DNA of 64,000 bases from assembly GCF_000025265.1 (NCBI RefSeq), contig NC_013739.1, positions 3,100,001 through 3,164,000 on the forward strand. The letters are read 5' to 3'. Made by a program: the position numbers and the translations under genes. The DNA comes from Conexibacter woesei DSM 14684 (lineage in GTDB: Bacteria > Actinomycetota > Thermoleophilia > Solirubrobacterales > Solirubrobacteraceae). The notes below the pieces were generated by a model. It was not told the origin of the DNA. It ran no database searches and was given only the letters and a program-made list of their open reading frames with translations. Of the stretch, positions 24,806 to 35,066 are shown one piece after another. Each line of letters opens with the position of its first letter. The first letter of the stretch is position 1.

Positions 24806-26128
24806 TCAGCGCCGGGCCGTGTACCGCAGCGCGCCGCTGTCGCAGCGTCCGGCGCGCTTCGTTCTCCAGGCGATCCGCACGCTGCCCGTGATCCAGCCGC
24901 CGCTCGCGAAGGTTCCGCGCACGCGGACGCGGCGGCCGTCGCGATCGCGACGGGCGACGGTGAACACGCGCCGGCCGCGTGCGCCGGCAGCGGCGACGAT
25001 CGGCGCGCCGGCCGGCGGCGTCGTCCGGAACGTGCCGCTGCGCGTCCCGCTCGTGCAGCGGGCGCGATAGCCGAAGCGCACGTCGGCGATCGTCCGGGCG
25101 CCCCTCGCGACGCGCACGGCGATCGCACGGCCCTGTCGTGTCGAGCCGCGGTACCACGCGGCCGTCACGCCCGCCGACCGCGCGGGCGCAGGAGAGCCGT
25201 TGCGGGGCTGGGCGGTCGGGCCGTTCGCCAGGTCGGCGTCGCTCGAGGAGGTCGGCGGCGGTGCCGGGTTCGTCGGCGCGGCTGCGATCTGCGCAGCGAG
25301 CCAGTCGGCGTGGCCGCTGACGCGTGTGAACGCCTGCGGAACGCGCGGGTCGCAGCTGGCGCTGCCCCAGCTCGCGACGCCGAGCTGGAGCGGCGTCCCG
25401 TCCGCGCGCGCGACGAGCAGCGGCCCGCCGCTGTCACCGCGGCAGGTCGAGGCGGCGAACGCCGGCGAGTCGACGGCGCACAGCATCGTCGCGCTGTCGT
25501 AGCGGCTCCCGAGCAGCCTCCCGCAGGCCTGCTCCTCGAGGATCGTCGTCGTGGCGCTGAGCAGCGTCTGCGACGGCTCGGTCGTGTCGCTCGACGCCGT
25601 TCCCCAGCCGGTCAGCGTCGCGCGGGCGCCGGGCGCCGCGGCGCCCGCCTCGGCGGCAGACGCGAGCGCGACCGGCGGCGCCGTCGTCGCGGAGGCGAGC
25701 AGGATCAGGGCCGCGTCGGATCGCATCGCGGCGGCGTCGTACGCAGGGTGCAGCAGCACGCGGCTGGCGCCGAGCTGCTGCCCGGTCGCGCTGTCGCCAC
25801 GTGCGAGCCGGCCGGTCGTGACCTCGATCCCGGCGGTCGGGCGGGGTCCGCCGGCGGGGTCGGCGACGCAGTGCGCGGCAGTCAGCACGACGGCGGGCGC
25901 GACGACGGTGCCGCTGCACGCCGTCGCGGTGCCGGCGCTCGTCTGCGCCGTGACGAACGCGATCGACGCTGACGGCGCGCCGGGCTGCGCGACGCCGCCG
26001 CCGACGACGCGCGTGACCGCGTCCGGGGTGCGCGCGGCGTCCGCCGCGGCAGGCGCCACGGACGCACCGAGCGCGAGCAGCGTCACTCCTGTCGCGAGGC
26101 CGCGCAGGTCAGGCGGGAGGCGAAGCAT
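24806..26128 (-). CDS. Secreted S1-family serine protease (copy 2) with C-terminal domain
   Basis: 440 residues. Signal peptide (LRGLATGVTLLALGASVAPAAADA), then RVVGGG as the likely mature start. The triad is His in LTAAHCV, Asp in RSDAALILL and Ser in CRGDSGGP; the S1-pocket position holds Ser. After a linker rich in Pro, Ser and Asn, the C-terminal domain begins YRGSTRQGRAIAVRVA and ends SGALRYTARR. It has one Cys in each half (ARCTSG and GRCDSG), probably a disulfide. Tandem neighbour of copies 1 and 3 on the same strand, from gene duplication. Likely acts outside the cell on proteins. Confidence 0.92.
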   Translation of the reverse strand: MLRLPPDLRGLATGVTLLALGASVAPAAADAARTPDAVTRVVGGGVAQPGAPSASIAFVTAQTSAGTATACSGTVVAPAVVLTAAHCVADPAGGPRPTAGIEVTTGRLARGDSATGQQLGASRVLLHPAYDAAAMRSDAALILLASATTAPPVALASAAEAGAAAPGARATLTGWGTASSDTTEPSQTLLSATTTILEEQACGRLLGSRYDSATMLCAVDSPAFAASTCRGDSGGPLLVARADGTPLQLGVASWGSASCDPRVPQAFTRVSGHADWLAAQIAAAPTNPAPPPTSSSDADLANGPTAQPRNGSPAPARSAGVTAAWYRGSTRQGRAIAVRVARGARTIADVRFGYRARCTSGTRSGTFRTTPPAGAPIVAAAGARGRRVFTVARRDRDGRRVRVRGTFASGGWITGSVRIAWRTKRAGRCDSGALRYTARR

Positions 26129-26279
26129 GGGTGGGGGATCATCGGGAGCTGTGCGTTCGTGGTCAAGCAAACGTGGGAAAACCTGCGGAAACCTCACCGT
26201 TTTCGATCCGAAACGACCAAAGATCACAGATATCACCGTGCCCTCGGCAGGCGCACTGCGACCGCGGATCTGGTGCGCC

Positions 26280-27563
26280 TCAGGCCCGCCAGGCGACGTA
26301 GCGGATGGGGCCGCTGCGGCAGCGCTCGCCCGAGCGGGCGCGCCAGACGACGCGTACGGTTCCGGACACGCGCTCGGCGCCCGAGAACGCGCCCGTGATG
26401 CGGAAGCTCGTGCGGCGGCCGGCCGAGCGGGCGACGTCGAACGTGCCGCGCGTGCTCGCGTGGACAGCCAGCGAGGGCGCCCGCACGCGCCCACTGCGCC
26501 AGCCGCCCCGACAGCGCAGCCGGTAGGACGCGTCGAAGCCGCCGACACTGCCGGCGGGGGAGACGCGCAGCGCGATCGGCCGCCGCTGGCGTGTCGTGCC
26601 GCGGTAGCGGGCGGCGGTACCGCGCCCGCCGCGTGAGTCGCGACCGGCGCCGCGTCTGCTGCCGGCTCCGTCGCGAGCGGCGGTCGGCGCCGTCTGGCCG
26701 CCGGCAGGCGCGTCGACCGGCGGCTGGTCCGCGGGCGGCGTGCCGCTCACGACCGATCCGACCCAGTCCGAGAGTGCGCTGACGCGCGCGAACACCTGCG
26801 GCAGGCGTGGGTCGCAGCCGTCGGTGCCCCAGCTCGTGATGCCGACCTGGACCCAGCTGCCGTCACCGCGGGCGACCGCGAGCGGTCCGCCGCTGTCGCC
26901 GTGGCAGGTCGCGCTGATGAACGAGCCGGCGTCGGCGGCGCACAGCATCGTCGCGGCGTCGAAGCCGCCGAACGCGCTCGTGCAGGCGGCGTCCGGGAGG
27001 AGTGTCGTGGGAGCGGTCCGCAGCACCGTCGGGACGCCGCCGCTGCCGCTGGTCATGCCCCAGCCGGCGATCGCGGCGGGCGTGCCGCTCGCGGCGAGGC
27101 CGGCGTCGCCGGGACCGGCGAGCGTCGCCGGCGGCGCGGCGGACGTGCTCGCCAGCTCCACCACCGCCGCGTCGGCGCGGACGCTGCGCGGGTCGTAGGC
27201 GGGGTGGACGTGCACGCGCGTGACCTCGTGCAGCTGCCCGCCGGCGGCCGCGAGGTCGCGGCGGCCGGTGACGACGAGGAACGCCGCCGCCGGGCGCGGC
27301 GCACCGCCCGCGTCGGTGACGCAATGGGCGGCGGTCAGGACGGCGCCGGGTGCGACGACCGTCCCGGTGCAGACGACCGACCTGCCGTCGCCCGCGGTCG
27401 CCGAGACGAATGCGGTGGACGGCCAGCTGCCGGGCGCGGCGTCGCCGCCGCCGACGATGCTGGCCTGCGCGCGCGGACCGCCGGCGGCCTGCGCGCCGCT
27501 CGCCGGCAGCGCGGTCGCGGCGGCGATCAGCAGGAGGAGCGGGAGCGGGACGGCGCGGGCCAC
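26280..27563 (-). CDS. Secreted S1-family serine protease (copy 3) with C-terminal domain
   Basis: About 427 residues from a GTG at 27563; no ATG precedes the signal peptide (ARAVPLPLLLLIAAATALPASG), so the GTG is the best start although its ribosome binding site is poor. SIVGGG marks the mature enzyme. The triad is His in LTAAHCV, Asp in RADAAVVEL and Ser in CHGDSGGP; the S1-pocket residue is Ala. The linker is rich in Gly, Arg and Pro. The C-terminal domain (YRGTTRQRRPIALRV to GPIRYVAWRA) has the same two cysteines as copy 2. It is first in the order of transcription and lies 60 bases after the aldehyde dehydrogenase stop. Confidence 0.88.
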   Translation of the reverse strand: MARAVPLPLLLLIAAATALPASGAQAAGGPRAQASIVGGGDAAPGSWPSTAFVSATAGDGRSVVCTGTVVAPGAVLTAAHCVTDAGGAPRPAAAFLVVTGRRDLAAAGGQLHEVTRVHVHPAYDPRSVRADAAVVELASTSAAPPATLAGPGDAGLAASGTPAAIAGWGMTSGSGGVPTVLRTAPTTLLPDAACTSAFGGFDAATMLCAADAGSFISATCHGDSGGPLAVARGDGSWVQVGITSWGTDGCDPRLPQVFARVSALSDWVGSVVSGTPPADQPPVDAPAGGQTAPTAARDGAGSRRGAGRDSRGGRGTAARYRGTTRQRRPIALRVSPAGSVGGFDASYRLRCRGGWRSGRVRAPSLAVHASTRGTFDVARSAGRRTSFRITGAFSGAERVSGTVRVVWRARSGERCRSGPIRYVAWRA

Positions 27564-27622
27564 GTCCCTGTCATCGGCCCGCGCGTCCCACTTTCCAGTG
27601 GGAGTCCAGTCTGTCTGGACGC

Positions 27623-29098
27623 TCAGTCGACGTTGATCGCGACGTACTTCGTGTCGAGGTACTCCTCGATCCCCTCGCGGCCGCCCTCGCGGCCGAAGCC
27701 GGAGTGCTTGACGCCGCCGAACGGCGCGGCGGCGTTGGAGACGATCCCCTGGTTGAGGCCGACCATGCCGGTCTCCAGGCCCTCGACGACGCGCAGCGCG
27801 CGTCTGATGTCCTGCGTGAAGACGTACGCGACGAGGCCGTACTGCGTTCTGTTCGCCGCCGCGACGGCCGCCTGCTCGTCGTCGAACGACATCACCGGCG
27901 CGACCGGGCCGAAGATCTCCTCGCGCAGCAGCTCGGCGTCGTCGGTCACGCCCGACAGCACGGTCGGCTTGTAGAAGTAGCCCTCGCCGTCGGCGTCGCT
28001 GCCGCCGACGACGGCGGTCGCGCCCTTCGCCAGCGCGTCGTCGACGAGCCCGCGGACGGTGTCGCGCTGCTTGCCGTCGACGAGCGGGCCGACCTGGACG
28101 CCTTCCTCGGTGCCGCGGCCGACCTTCATCGCGCCAATCCGGTTCGCGAGCTTCTCGGTGAACTCGTCGGCGACCTTCTCGCTGACGTGGAAGCGGTTGG
28201 CGGCGGTGCACGCCTCGCCCATGTTGCGCATCTTCGCCAGCAGCGCGCCTTCGACCGCGAGGTCGACGTCGGCGTCGTCGAAGACGAGGAACGGCGCGTT
28301 GCCGCCCAGCTCCATCGAGACCCGCAGCAGCTGCTCGGACGCCTGCTGCATCAGCTTCTGGCCGACCGCGGTCGAGCCCGTGAAGGAGAGCTTCCGCGCG
28401 CGCGGGTCGGAGATCAGCGGCGCCATCAGGCTCCCTGACGATCTCGACGTGACGACATTGAGGACGCCCTTCGGCAGGCCGGCCTCCTCGAGGATCTGGG
28501 CGAGCGCGAGCATCGACAGCGGCGTCTGCTGCGCGGGCTTGACGACCATCGTGCAGCCGGCGGCGATCGCCGGGCCGATCTTGCGCGTGCCCATCGCGAG
28601 CGGGAAGTTCCACGGCGTGATGAAGAGGCACGGGCCGACCGGCTGCTTCATCGTCAGCATCCGGCCGATGCCGTTGGGGGAGGTGGCGTAGCGGCCCTCG
28701 ATCCGCACGGCCTCCTCGGAGAACCAGCGGAAGAACTCGTTCGCGTAGGTGATCTCGCCCTTCGACTCCGAGATCGGCTTGCCCATCTCCAGCGTCATCA
28801 GGACGGCCAGCTCGTCGGTGCGCGCGGCGATCAGCTCGAACGCGCGACGCAGGATCTCCCCGCGCTCGCGCGGCGGGTGGGCGGCCCAGGCGGCCTGCGC
28901 CTCGTGTGCGGCGGCCAGCGCGGCGAGCGCGTCGTCGGGCGTGCCGTCGGCGATCTCGGTCAGCGTCGCGGTCGTCGACGGGTCCTCTACGGGGAGCGTG
29001 CCGCCACCGGTGGCCGCGCGCCACTCGCCGCCGATGAACAGTCCCTTCGGGACGCGCTCGACGACGGCCTGCTCCTGCGTGGGGGTGATCGTGCTCAC
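27623..29098 (-). CDS. NAD(P)-dependent aldehyde dehydrogenase, succinate-semialdehyde dehydrogenase-like
   Basis: 491 residues of the ALDH superfamily. Cofactor binding: TPWNFPLAMGTRKIGPA and KPAQQTPLS; catalytic Glu in SMELGGNAPF; catalytic Cys in MGEACTAANRF. The C-terminal APFGGVKHSGFGREGG is typical of GabD-type enzymes. It should oxidise a semialdehyde to the acid; succinate semialdehyde is the best guess. The GTG at 29098 is chosen because GGAG lies 7 bases upstream; a longer frame to 29182 adds Arg/Ser-rich sequence without homology. It may be co-transcribed with the third protease gene downstream, although that would be functionally unrelated. Confidence 0.92.
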   Translation of the reverse strand: MSTITPTQEQAVVERVPKGLFIGGEWRAATGGGTLPVEDPSTTATLTEIADGTPDDALAALAAAHEAQAAWAAHPPRERGEILRRAFELIAARTDELAVLMTLEMGKPISESKGEITYANEFFRWFSEEAVRIEGRYATSPNGIGRMLTMKQPVGPCLFITPWNFPLAMGTRKIGPAIAAGCTMVVKPAQQTPLSMLALAQILEEAGLPKGVLNVVTSRSSGSLMAPLISDPRARKLSFTGSTAVGQKLMQQASEQLLRVSMELGGNAPFLVFDDADVDLAVEGALLAKMRNMGEACTAANRFHVSEKVADEFTEKLANRIGAMKVGRGTEEGVQVGPLVDGKQRDTVRGLVDDALAKGATAVVGGSDADGEGYFYKPTVLSGVTDDAELLREEIFGPVAPVMSFDDEQAAVAAANRTQYGLVAYVFTQDIRRALRVVEGLETGMVGLNQGIVSNAAAPFGGVKHSGFGREGGREGIEEYLDTKYVAINVD

Positions 29099-29188
29099 GA
29101 CTCGCTCCAACCTTCGATCGTCCGACAAAACGGTCTGTAGCTGGACGCTACCGCGCAGCGGGCTGGCGCAGCGGCCAGCCACGGCGTG

Positions 29189-29215
29189 GCCCGTGCGCCG
29201 AATCGGCGCACGGGC
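29189..29215 (-). terminator. Terminator of lon
   Basis: GCCCGTGCGCCGA and TCGGCGCACGGGC are perfect inverted arms of 13 bases around a single base, 14 bases beyond the lon stop codon on the minus strand and before the aldehyde dehydrogenase start. Confidence 0.75.
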
Positions 29216-29228
29216 GCTGCCGCGGCGG

Positions 29229-31511
<2,283 letters not shown>

Positions 31512-31533
31512 GCGCTGCTTCCTGTCGGGAGAG

Positions 31534-31557
31534 GCTTACGAAGAGTAAGCGAGTATA
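31534..31557 (-). promoter_or_regulatory. lon promoter -10 and start-site dyad
   Basis: On the minus strand TATACT (complement of 31552-31557) is a good -10 box. The predicted transcript start falls inside GCTTAC-GAAGA-GTAAGC (31534-31550), a 6-bp dyad that would form a hairpin at the 5' end of the lon mRNA. No strong -35 is seen; the HAIR-like element covers its expected position. Confidence 0.55.
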
Positions 31558-31572
31558 GCCATTGTGAGCTGA

Positions 31573-31593
31573 TGTGAGTCGCGAGGGCTCAAG
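31573..31593 (-). promoter_or_regulatory. HAIR-like HspR operator upstream of lon
   Basis: TGTGAGT-N7-GCTCAAG matches the HAIR consensus CTTGAGT-N7-ACTCAAG at 11 of 14 arm positions with exact spacing. It overlaps the -35 region of the lon promoter, a suitable place for repression. HspR control of lon is established in Streptomyces; here it is inferred. Confidence 0.55.
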
Positions 31594-31673
31594 TTTTGCA
31601 CGATCACCGGTGTGGGGGGCGAGTTTTCGCAAGCGCTGGTTGGGGCCGCCGCGATCTGGAAAGATGGACGTCG

Positions 31674-32018
31674 ATGAGCGAACGTGAACCGCACCACTTC
31701 CCCGAGGACCCGGACACGCCCGCCGAGCCGCACGACGTGCTCGCGGCCGAGGAGTTCCCCGGTCCGTCGCGCGCAGAGGCGATCCACGAGCAGGGCCCGA
31801 TCGAGCTGCCGGCCGACCCCTCCGGGGTGACCGAGCCGCACGACGTGCTCGCCGCCGAGGAGTTCGCGATGCCCGCCCCGCGCCACGGCGCCCCCGCCGG
31901 CGTCGAGCCGGCCGCGCCGAGCGCCGGATCGTCGCGCGCGCCGCTGCTCGTCGGTCTCCTCGCGGCGGCTGTCGGCCTGCTCGTCGTCCTGCGCAAGCGG
32001 CGGCGCGCGGCGAGGTGA
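31674..32018 (+). CDS. Tail-anchored membrane protein with duplicated PHDVLAAEEF motif
   Basis: 114 residues. The acidic, Pro-rich N-terminal part contains EPHDVLAAEEF twice, identical over 11 residues (18-28 and 54-64). One hydrophobic helix near the C-terminus (APLLVGLLAAAVGLLVVL) is followed by RKRRRAAR, so by the positive-inside rule the basic end faces the cytoplasm and the motifs should lie outside. No family is recognised. A perfect internal motif repeat suggests two copies of a binding peptide. It is divergent from lon and its stop overlaps the start of the next gene (GTGA). ATG at 31674 is chosen because upstream codons look non-coding. Confidence 0.75.
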   Translation: MSEREPHHFPEDPDTPAEPHDVLAAEEFPGPSRAEAIHEQGPIELPADPSGVTEPHDVLAAEEFAMPAPRHGAPAGVEPAAPSAGSSRAPLLVGLLAAAVGLLVVLRKRRRAAR

Positions 32019-33193
32019 GCCGGCCGGACCTCTCCGTCGACGCGGCGCTGCTGCGGTGGCTCGCCGACGAGCGGGAGCAGCTGGGGGAGGGAGACGGCGC
32101 CGCGTCGGTGGCGCTGCTCGACGCGCACACGCACGTCGGCGAGCACGACCCCGACACGATGCGCTGCGCGCCGCAGGAGCTGATCGCGCATCTGGAGGAG
32201 GCGGACGCGCGCGGCGTCGTCTTCGCGCTGAGAGAGCCGGACGGCTATCCCGGCCCCAACGACGCGGTGCTCGCGGCCGCCGCCGACTCCGGCGGACGGC
32301 TCGTCGCGTTCGGGCGGATCGACCCGGCCGCCGAGCCCGCGCACGAGGCGCGGCGCACGCTCGACGCCGGCGCGAGGGGGATCAAGCTCCACCCGCGCGG
32401 CGAGTCGTTCACGCTCGACGACGCCCGCCTGGAGGACGTCTGGGCGCTCGCACACGAGCGGCGGATCCCCGTGCTCGTCCACGCCGGCCGCGGGATCCCC
32501 TCGCTCGGCGCCCACGCCGTCCAGGTCGCGACCCGCTACCCGGGCGTGCGGCTGATCCTCGCGCACGCCGGCATCAGCGACCTCGCCTGGATCGGGCGCC
32601 AGGCGCAGGAGCTGCGCAACCTCTACTTCGACACGTCGTGGTGGGCGCCGAGCGACCTGCTCGCGCTGTTCGCGACCGTCCCCGCCGGGCAGATCCTGTT
32701 CGCCAGCGACGCGCCGTACGGGCGCACGCCGGTCACGGCGCTCGAGATCGTGCGGATCGCGCGTCAGGCCGGGGTCGACGACCGGCACATCCGGCTCGTG
32801 CTGGGCGAGCAGATGCAGCGGCTGATCGACGGCGAGGAGCCGCTCGACGGCGGTGCGCCGTCCGGCGTCACCGCGGTCGCGGTCGACGTGATGCTCGACC
32901 GCGTCGCGACGTACCTGACGGCCGGGTTCGGGGCGTTCGCGGCCAGAAACGCGGCCGCCGGCGCCGAGATGCTGAGCCTCGCGCGGCTCTCCTGCGCGGT
33001 GCCTGCGGATGCGCCGCAGGCCGCGCACTGCCGCGTGATCGTCGAGCTGCTCGACGCCGGCGAGCGGCGGCTCGCGGCCGCCGCCGCCGACGCGCCGGGC
33101 GTCCTGCCCGCGGGCATCTTCCTGCTCGCGCTCGCGCTCAACGTCGCGCGCACGCCCGACGTGCCGGTGCCGCACGAGCTGGTGCTCGACTAG
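32015..33193 (+). CDS. Metal-dependent hydrolase, amidohydrolase-2 (TIM-barrel) family
   Basis: 392 residues. The metal site begins with LLDAHTHVGEHD (His-x-His), followed by GIKLHPRG, VLVHAGRG, LILAHAGISD and FASDAPYG, which supply the further His and Asp ligands of amidohydrolase-2 barrels. The barrel ends near residue 280. The remaining C-terminal 110 residues are Ala-rich helices (DVMLDRVATYLTAGFGAFAARN) that I do not recognise as part of the family. The substrate is unknown; decarboxylases and lactonases share this fold. GTG at 32015 overlaps the upstream stop, so it is co-translated with the tail-anchored protein. Confidence 0.85.
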   Translation: MSRPDLSVDAALLRWLADEREQLGEGDGAASVALLDAHTHVGEHDPDTMRCAPQELIAHLEEADARGVVFALREPDGYPGPNDAVLAAAADSGGRLVAFGRIDPAAEPAHEARRTLDAGARGIKLHPRGESFTLDDARLEDVWALAHERRIPVLVHAGRGIPSLGAHAVQVATRYPGVRLILAHAGISDLAWIGRQAQELRNLYFDTSWWAPSDLLALFATVPAGQILFASDAPYGRTPVTALEIVRIARQAGVDDRHIRLVLGEQMQRLIDGEEPLDGGAPSGVTAVAVDVMLDRVATYLTAGFGAFAARNAAAGAEMLSLARLSCAVPADAPQAAHCRVIVELLDAGERRLAAAAADAPGVLPAGIFLLALALNVARTPDVPVPHELVLD

Positions 33194-33209
33194 GCCGGAG
33201 GAGCGAGGA

Positions 33210-33248
33210 GGGCACATCCGCCCCCGCCATGCGGGGACGGACGTGCCC
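33210..33248. terminator. Bidirectional terminator
   Basis: Long hairpin: GGGCAC pairs with GTGCCC, TCCG with CGGA and CCCCGC with GCGGGG, interrupted by two single mismatches, with a 3-base loop. It lies between the amidohydrolase stop (+) and the stop of a small minus-strand frame at 33252. Confidence 0.75.
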
Positions 33249-33251
33249 TGC

Positions 33252-33401
33252 TCAGGCCGCCTTCGCCGGTCGCGGCGAGGGGGACGGCGGCGTCACGCGC
33301 TGGGTCGGAGCGACCCGCTCCATGCTCCAGCGCGACGCGGTCGCGTGATGGTCGCGGCGACGCACGATCACGTAGCGGCGGATGGGGGAAGTGGTCTGCA
33401 T
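33252..33401 (-). CDS. Hypothetical small basic protein
   Basis: A 49-residue frame from ATG at 33401. It is rich in Arg/His in the first part (RRYVIVRRRDHHATASRW) and in Pro/Ser at the end. No family, signal or membrane segment is seen and no good ribosome binding site precedes the start. It is listed because it stops 4 bases before a strong bidirectional hairpin that would end its transcript, and nothing else occupies this 290-base gap between the amidohydrolase and the esterase. It could still be a chance frame. Confidence 0.4.
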   Translation of the reverse strand: MQTTSPIRRYVIVRRRDHHATASRWSMERVAPTQRVTPPSPSPRPAKAA

Positions 33402-33481
33402 GGACAGGATGATCCGCCTTGGGGGGCGAACTTCCGTGGGCCACGCGTCCAACGTTCTCCCATCCGCGTTGCTCCGTTCGG

Positions 33482-34351
33482 CTAGTACCCCGCTCTCAGG
33501 ATCGCGGCGAGCACGACGTTGCCGGTGTTTCTCATCCCGTTGGCGTTCGGGTGGACGGGCGCCGCGGTGTTGACCGGGACGATCCCCTCGACCCACTTGA
33601 CGCTCGCGCTCTTGCAGACGTCGTGGCCGACGCTCGACGTCGCGGTGTCGACGAAGATCGCCCCGCGCGCGGCGGCGGCCGCCGCCAGCATCGCGTTCAG
33701 CTGGGCGGTCTTGGCGCGCAGGTACGGCACGTCGGTCGGCGTGATCGGCACGACCGGCCAGCAGCCGCTGCCCGTCGCCGGCAGGATCGTCGGGTAGCCG
33801 ACGACGAAGACCTTCGCTCTCGGCGCGCGCGCCGGGATCGCGGCGAGGACCGCGTCGACGTCGGGCTGCGCCGCGGCGATTCTGTCGGCGATCGCGTCTC
33901 TGGAGCCCGAGACGTAGTCGTCCTTGCACGGGTCGAACGGGTTCAGCCTCGCGCAGTTGACGACTATGTCGCTGAAGCCGATGTCATTGCCGCCGATCCC
34001 GAGCGTGACGACGCGCGTGTCGGCGCTGAGCGAGTCGAGCTGCGGCGGATTCGGGCCGGGCGTGACGCCCTGCGCGGTGAACATGTCGTCGGTCGTGGCG
34101 CCCGAGCAGCTCGGGTCGCGGAACGTCGCGATGTCGGTCAGCCCCGCACGCGCGACGCGCGGGTAGTTGCGGTCCGAGCGCAGGCAGCCGAGCGGGCTCA
34201 GGCTCTGGTTCGGGATCAGCGGCCCGGCGGTGTACGAGTCGCCGAGCGAGACGTAGGCGCCGGAGGCGCCGAACGACGGTGCGGCGACGGCGGCGGCTGC
34301 GGCGAGCGCGACGACGAGCGACGCGAGCAGCGCGATGAGACGTGACGGCAT
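33482..34351 (-). CDS. Secreted SGNH/GDSL-type esterase or lipase
   Basis: 289 residues. A signal peptide (PSRLIALLASLVVALAAAAAVAA) is followed by the SGNH blocks: Ser39 in SLGDSYTAG, Gly in the second block, Asn in GIGGNDIGF, and His in APVHPNANG near the C-terminus. Three pairs of cysteines (GCLRSD/DPSCSG, NCARLN/DPCKDD, SGCWPV/HDVCKS) match the disulfide pattern of Streptomyces-type secreted lipases. It should hydrolyse ester bonds of lipids or other acyl esters outside the cell. It is transcribed alone towards the amidohydrolase. Confidence 0.93.
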   Translation of the reverse strand: MPSRLIALLASLVVALAAAAAVAAPSFGASGAYVSLGDSYTAGPLIPNQSLSPLGCLRSDRNYPRVARAGLTDIATFRDPSCSGATTDDMFTAQGVTPGPNPPQLDSLSADTRVVTLGIGGNDIGFSDIVVNCARLNPFDPCKDDYVSGSRDAIADRIAAAQPDVDAVLAAIPARAPRAKVFVVGYPTILPATGSGCWPVVPITPTDVPYLRAKTAQLNAMLAAAAAARGAIFVDTATSSVGHDVCKSASVKWVEGIVPVNTAAPVHPNANGMRNTGNVVLAAILRAGY

Positions 34352-34421
34352 GGACTTCCTCTCCCCTTGTGGATGCGAGATCCGGCCCCGCTCCCATCAG
34401 AACGGAAAGAGGAGTGCTTTG

Positions 34422-34973
34422 TCAACCGCTGAGGCGGCCGAACTGCTCCGCGAGGACCTGCAGCTCGGTGGGGGAGAAGCGCGCGAGGAATCGCCGCTGC
34501 ACGCCGGCGAGGTGGGTCTCCGACGCCGCCAGCACCAGCTCGCGGCCGGCGTCGGTGATGCGCGCCTCGGTGCCGCGGGCGTCGTCCTTGCTCGGCGCGC
34601 GCTCGATCAGTCCGATCCGCTCCAGCCGCTCCACGAGTCGCGTCAGGCCGCTGCGCGTGAGGCGCACCGGACGCGCGAGGTCGTGCATCCGCAGGGCGCC
34701 GCCGTCGGCGCGTGCGAGCGCGAGCAGCGCGAAGTAGTCGCTGAACGAGAGCTGGTGCGCACGCTGGAGCTCCTGCTCCAGCTCGACCTGAATCTCGGCG
34801 TGCGCCTGCAGGAAGCCGTGCCAGGCGCCGCTCGCCTCGGCGCTGAGGTTCTCCCAGCCGTCGCCGCCGCCGCAGACGGGCGCGTCGTCGCCGAGCTGCT
34901 CGAGGTCGGCCGGCGTGGGCGTGCCCGGCACGGGCGGGAATTGGTCCGGGATCTGGGAGAGCGGCGCGCTCAT
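34422..34973 (-). CDS. MarR-family transcriptional regulator
   Basis: 183 residues. About 50 Pro/Gly-rich residues come first, then a MarR winged-helix core: ALLALARADGGALRMHDLA, RLTRSGLTRLVERLERIGLIER (recognition helix) and the beta wing DDARGTEARITDAG. It should act as a dimeric repressor released by a small ligand. The gene is divergent from the YceI gene, and two 12-bp near-palindromes fill the space between, so it probably controls itself and YceI. One Cys (PVCGGG) in the extended N-terminus could serve redox sensing, which is speculation. Confidence 0.92.
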   Translation of the reverse strand: MSAPLSQIPDQFPPVPGTPTPADLEQLGDDAPVCGGGDGWENLSAEASGAWHGFLQAHAEIQVELEQELQRAHQLSFSDYFALLALARADGGALRMHDLARPVRLTRSGLTRLVERLERIGLIERAPSKDDARGTEARITDAGRELVLAASETHLAGVQRRFLARFSPTELQVLAEQFGRLSG

Positions 34974-34991
34974 GGCTTCATAGGATAACAG

Positions 34992-35032
34992 TTGCGTGCG
35001 CAATCACTTGTGCTATGTTGTTGTGCACGCAA
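34992..35032. promoter_or_regulatory. Two MarR operators flanking the yceI promoter
   Basis: TTGCGTGCGCAA (34992-35003) and TTGTGCACGCAA (35021-35032) are near-palindromes, both followed by TCACTT, so the 18-base units match at 15 positions. The yceI promoter lies between and over them: -35 TTGCGT at 34992, 16-base spacer, extended -10 TGCTATGTT with the hexamer at 35014-35019. Binding at both sites would block the -35 and the transcript start. Confidence 0.65.
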
Positions 35033-35066
35033 TCACTTCACCACCCGTCAGGAAGGCCACCACCAC

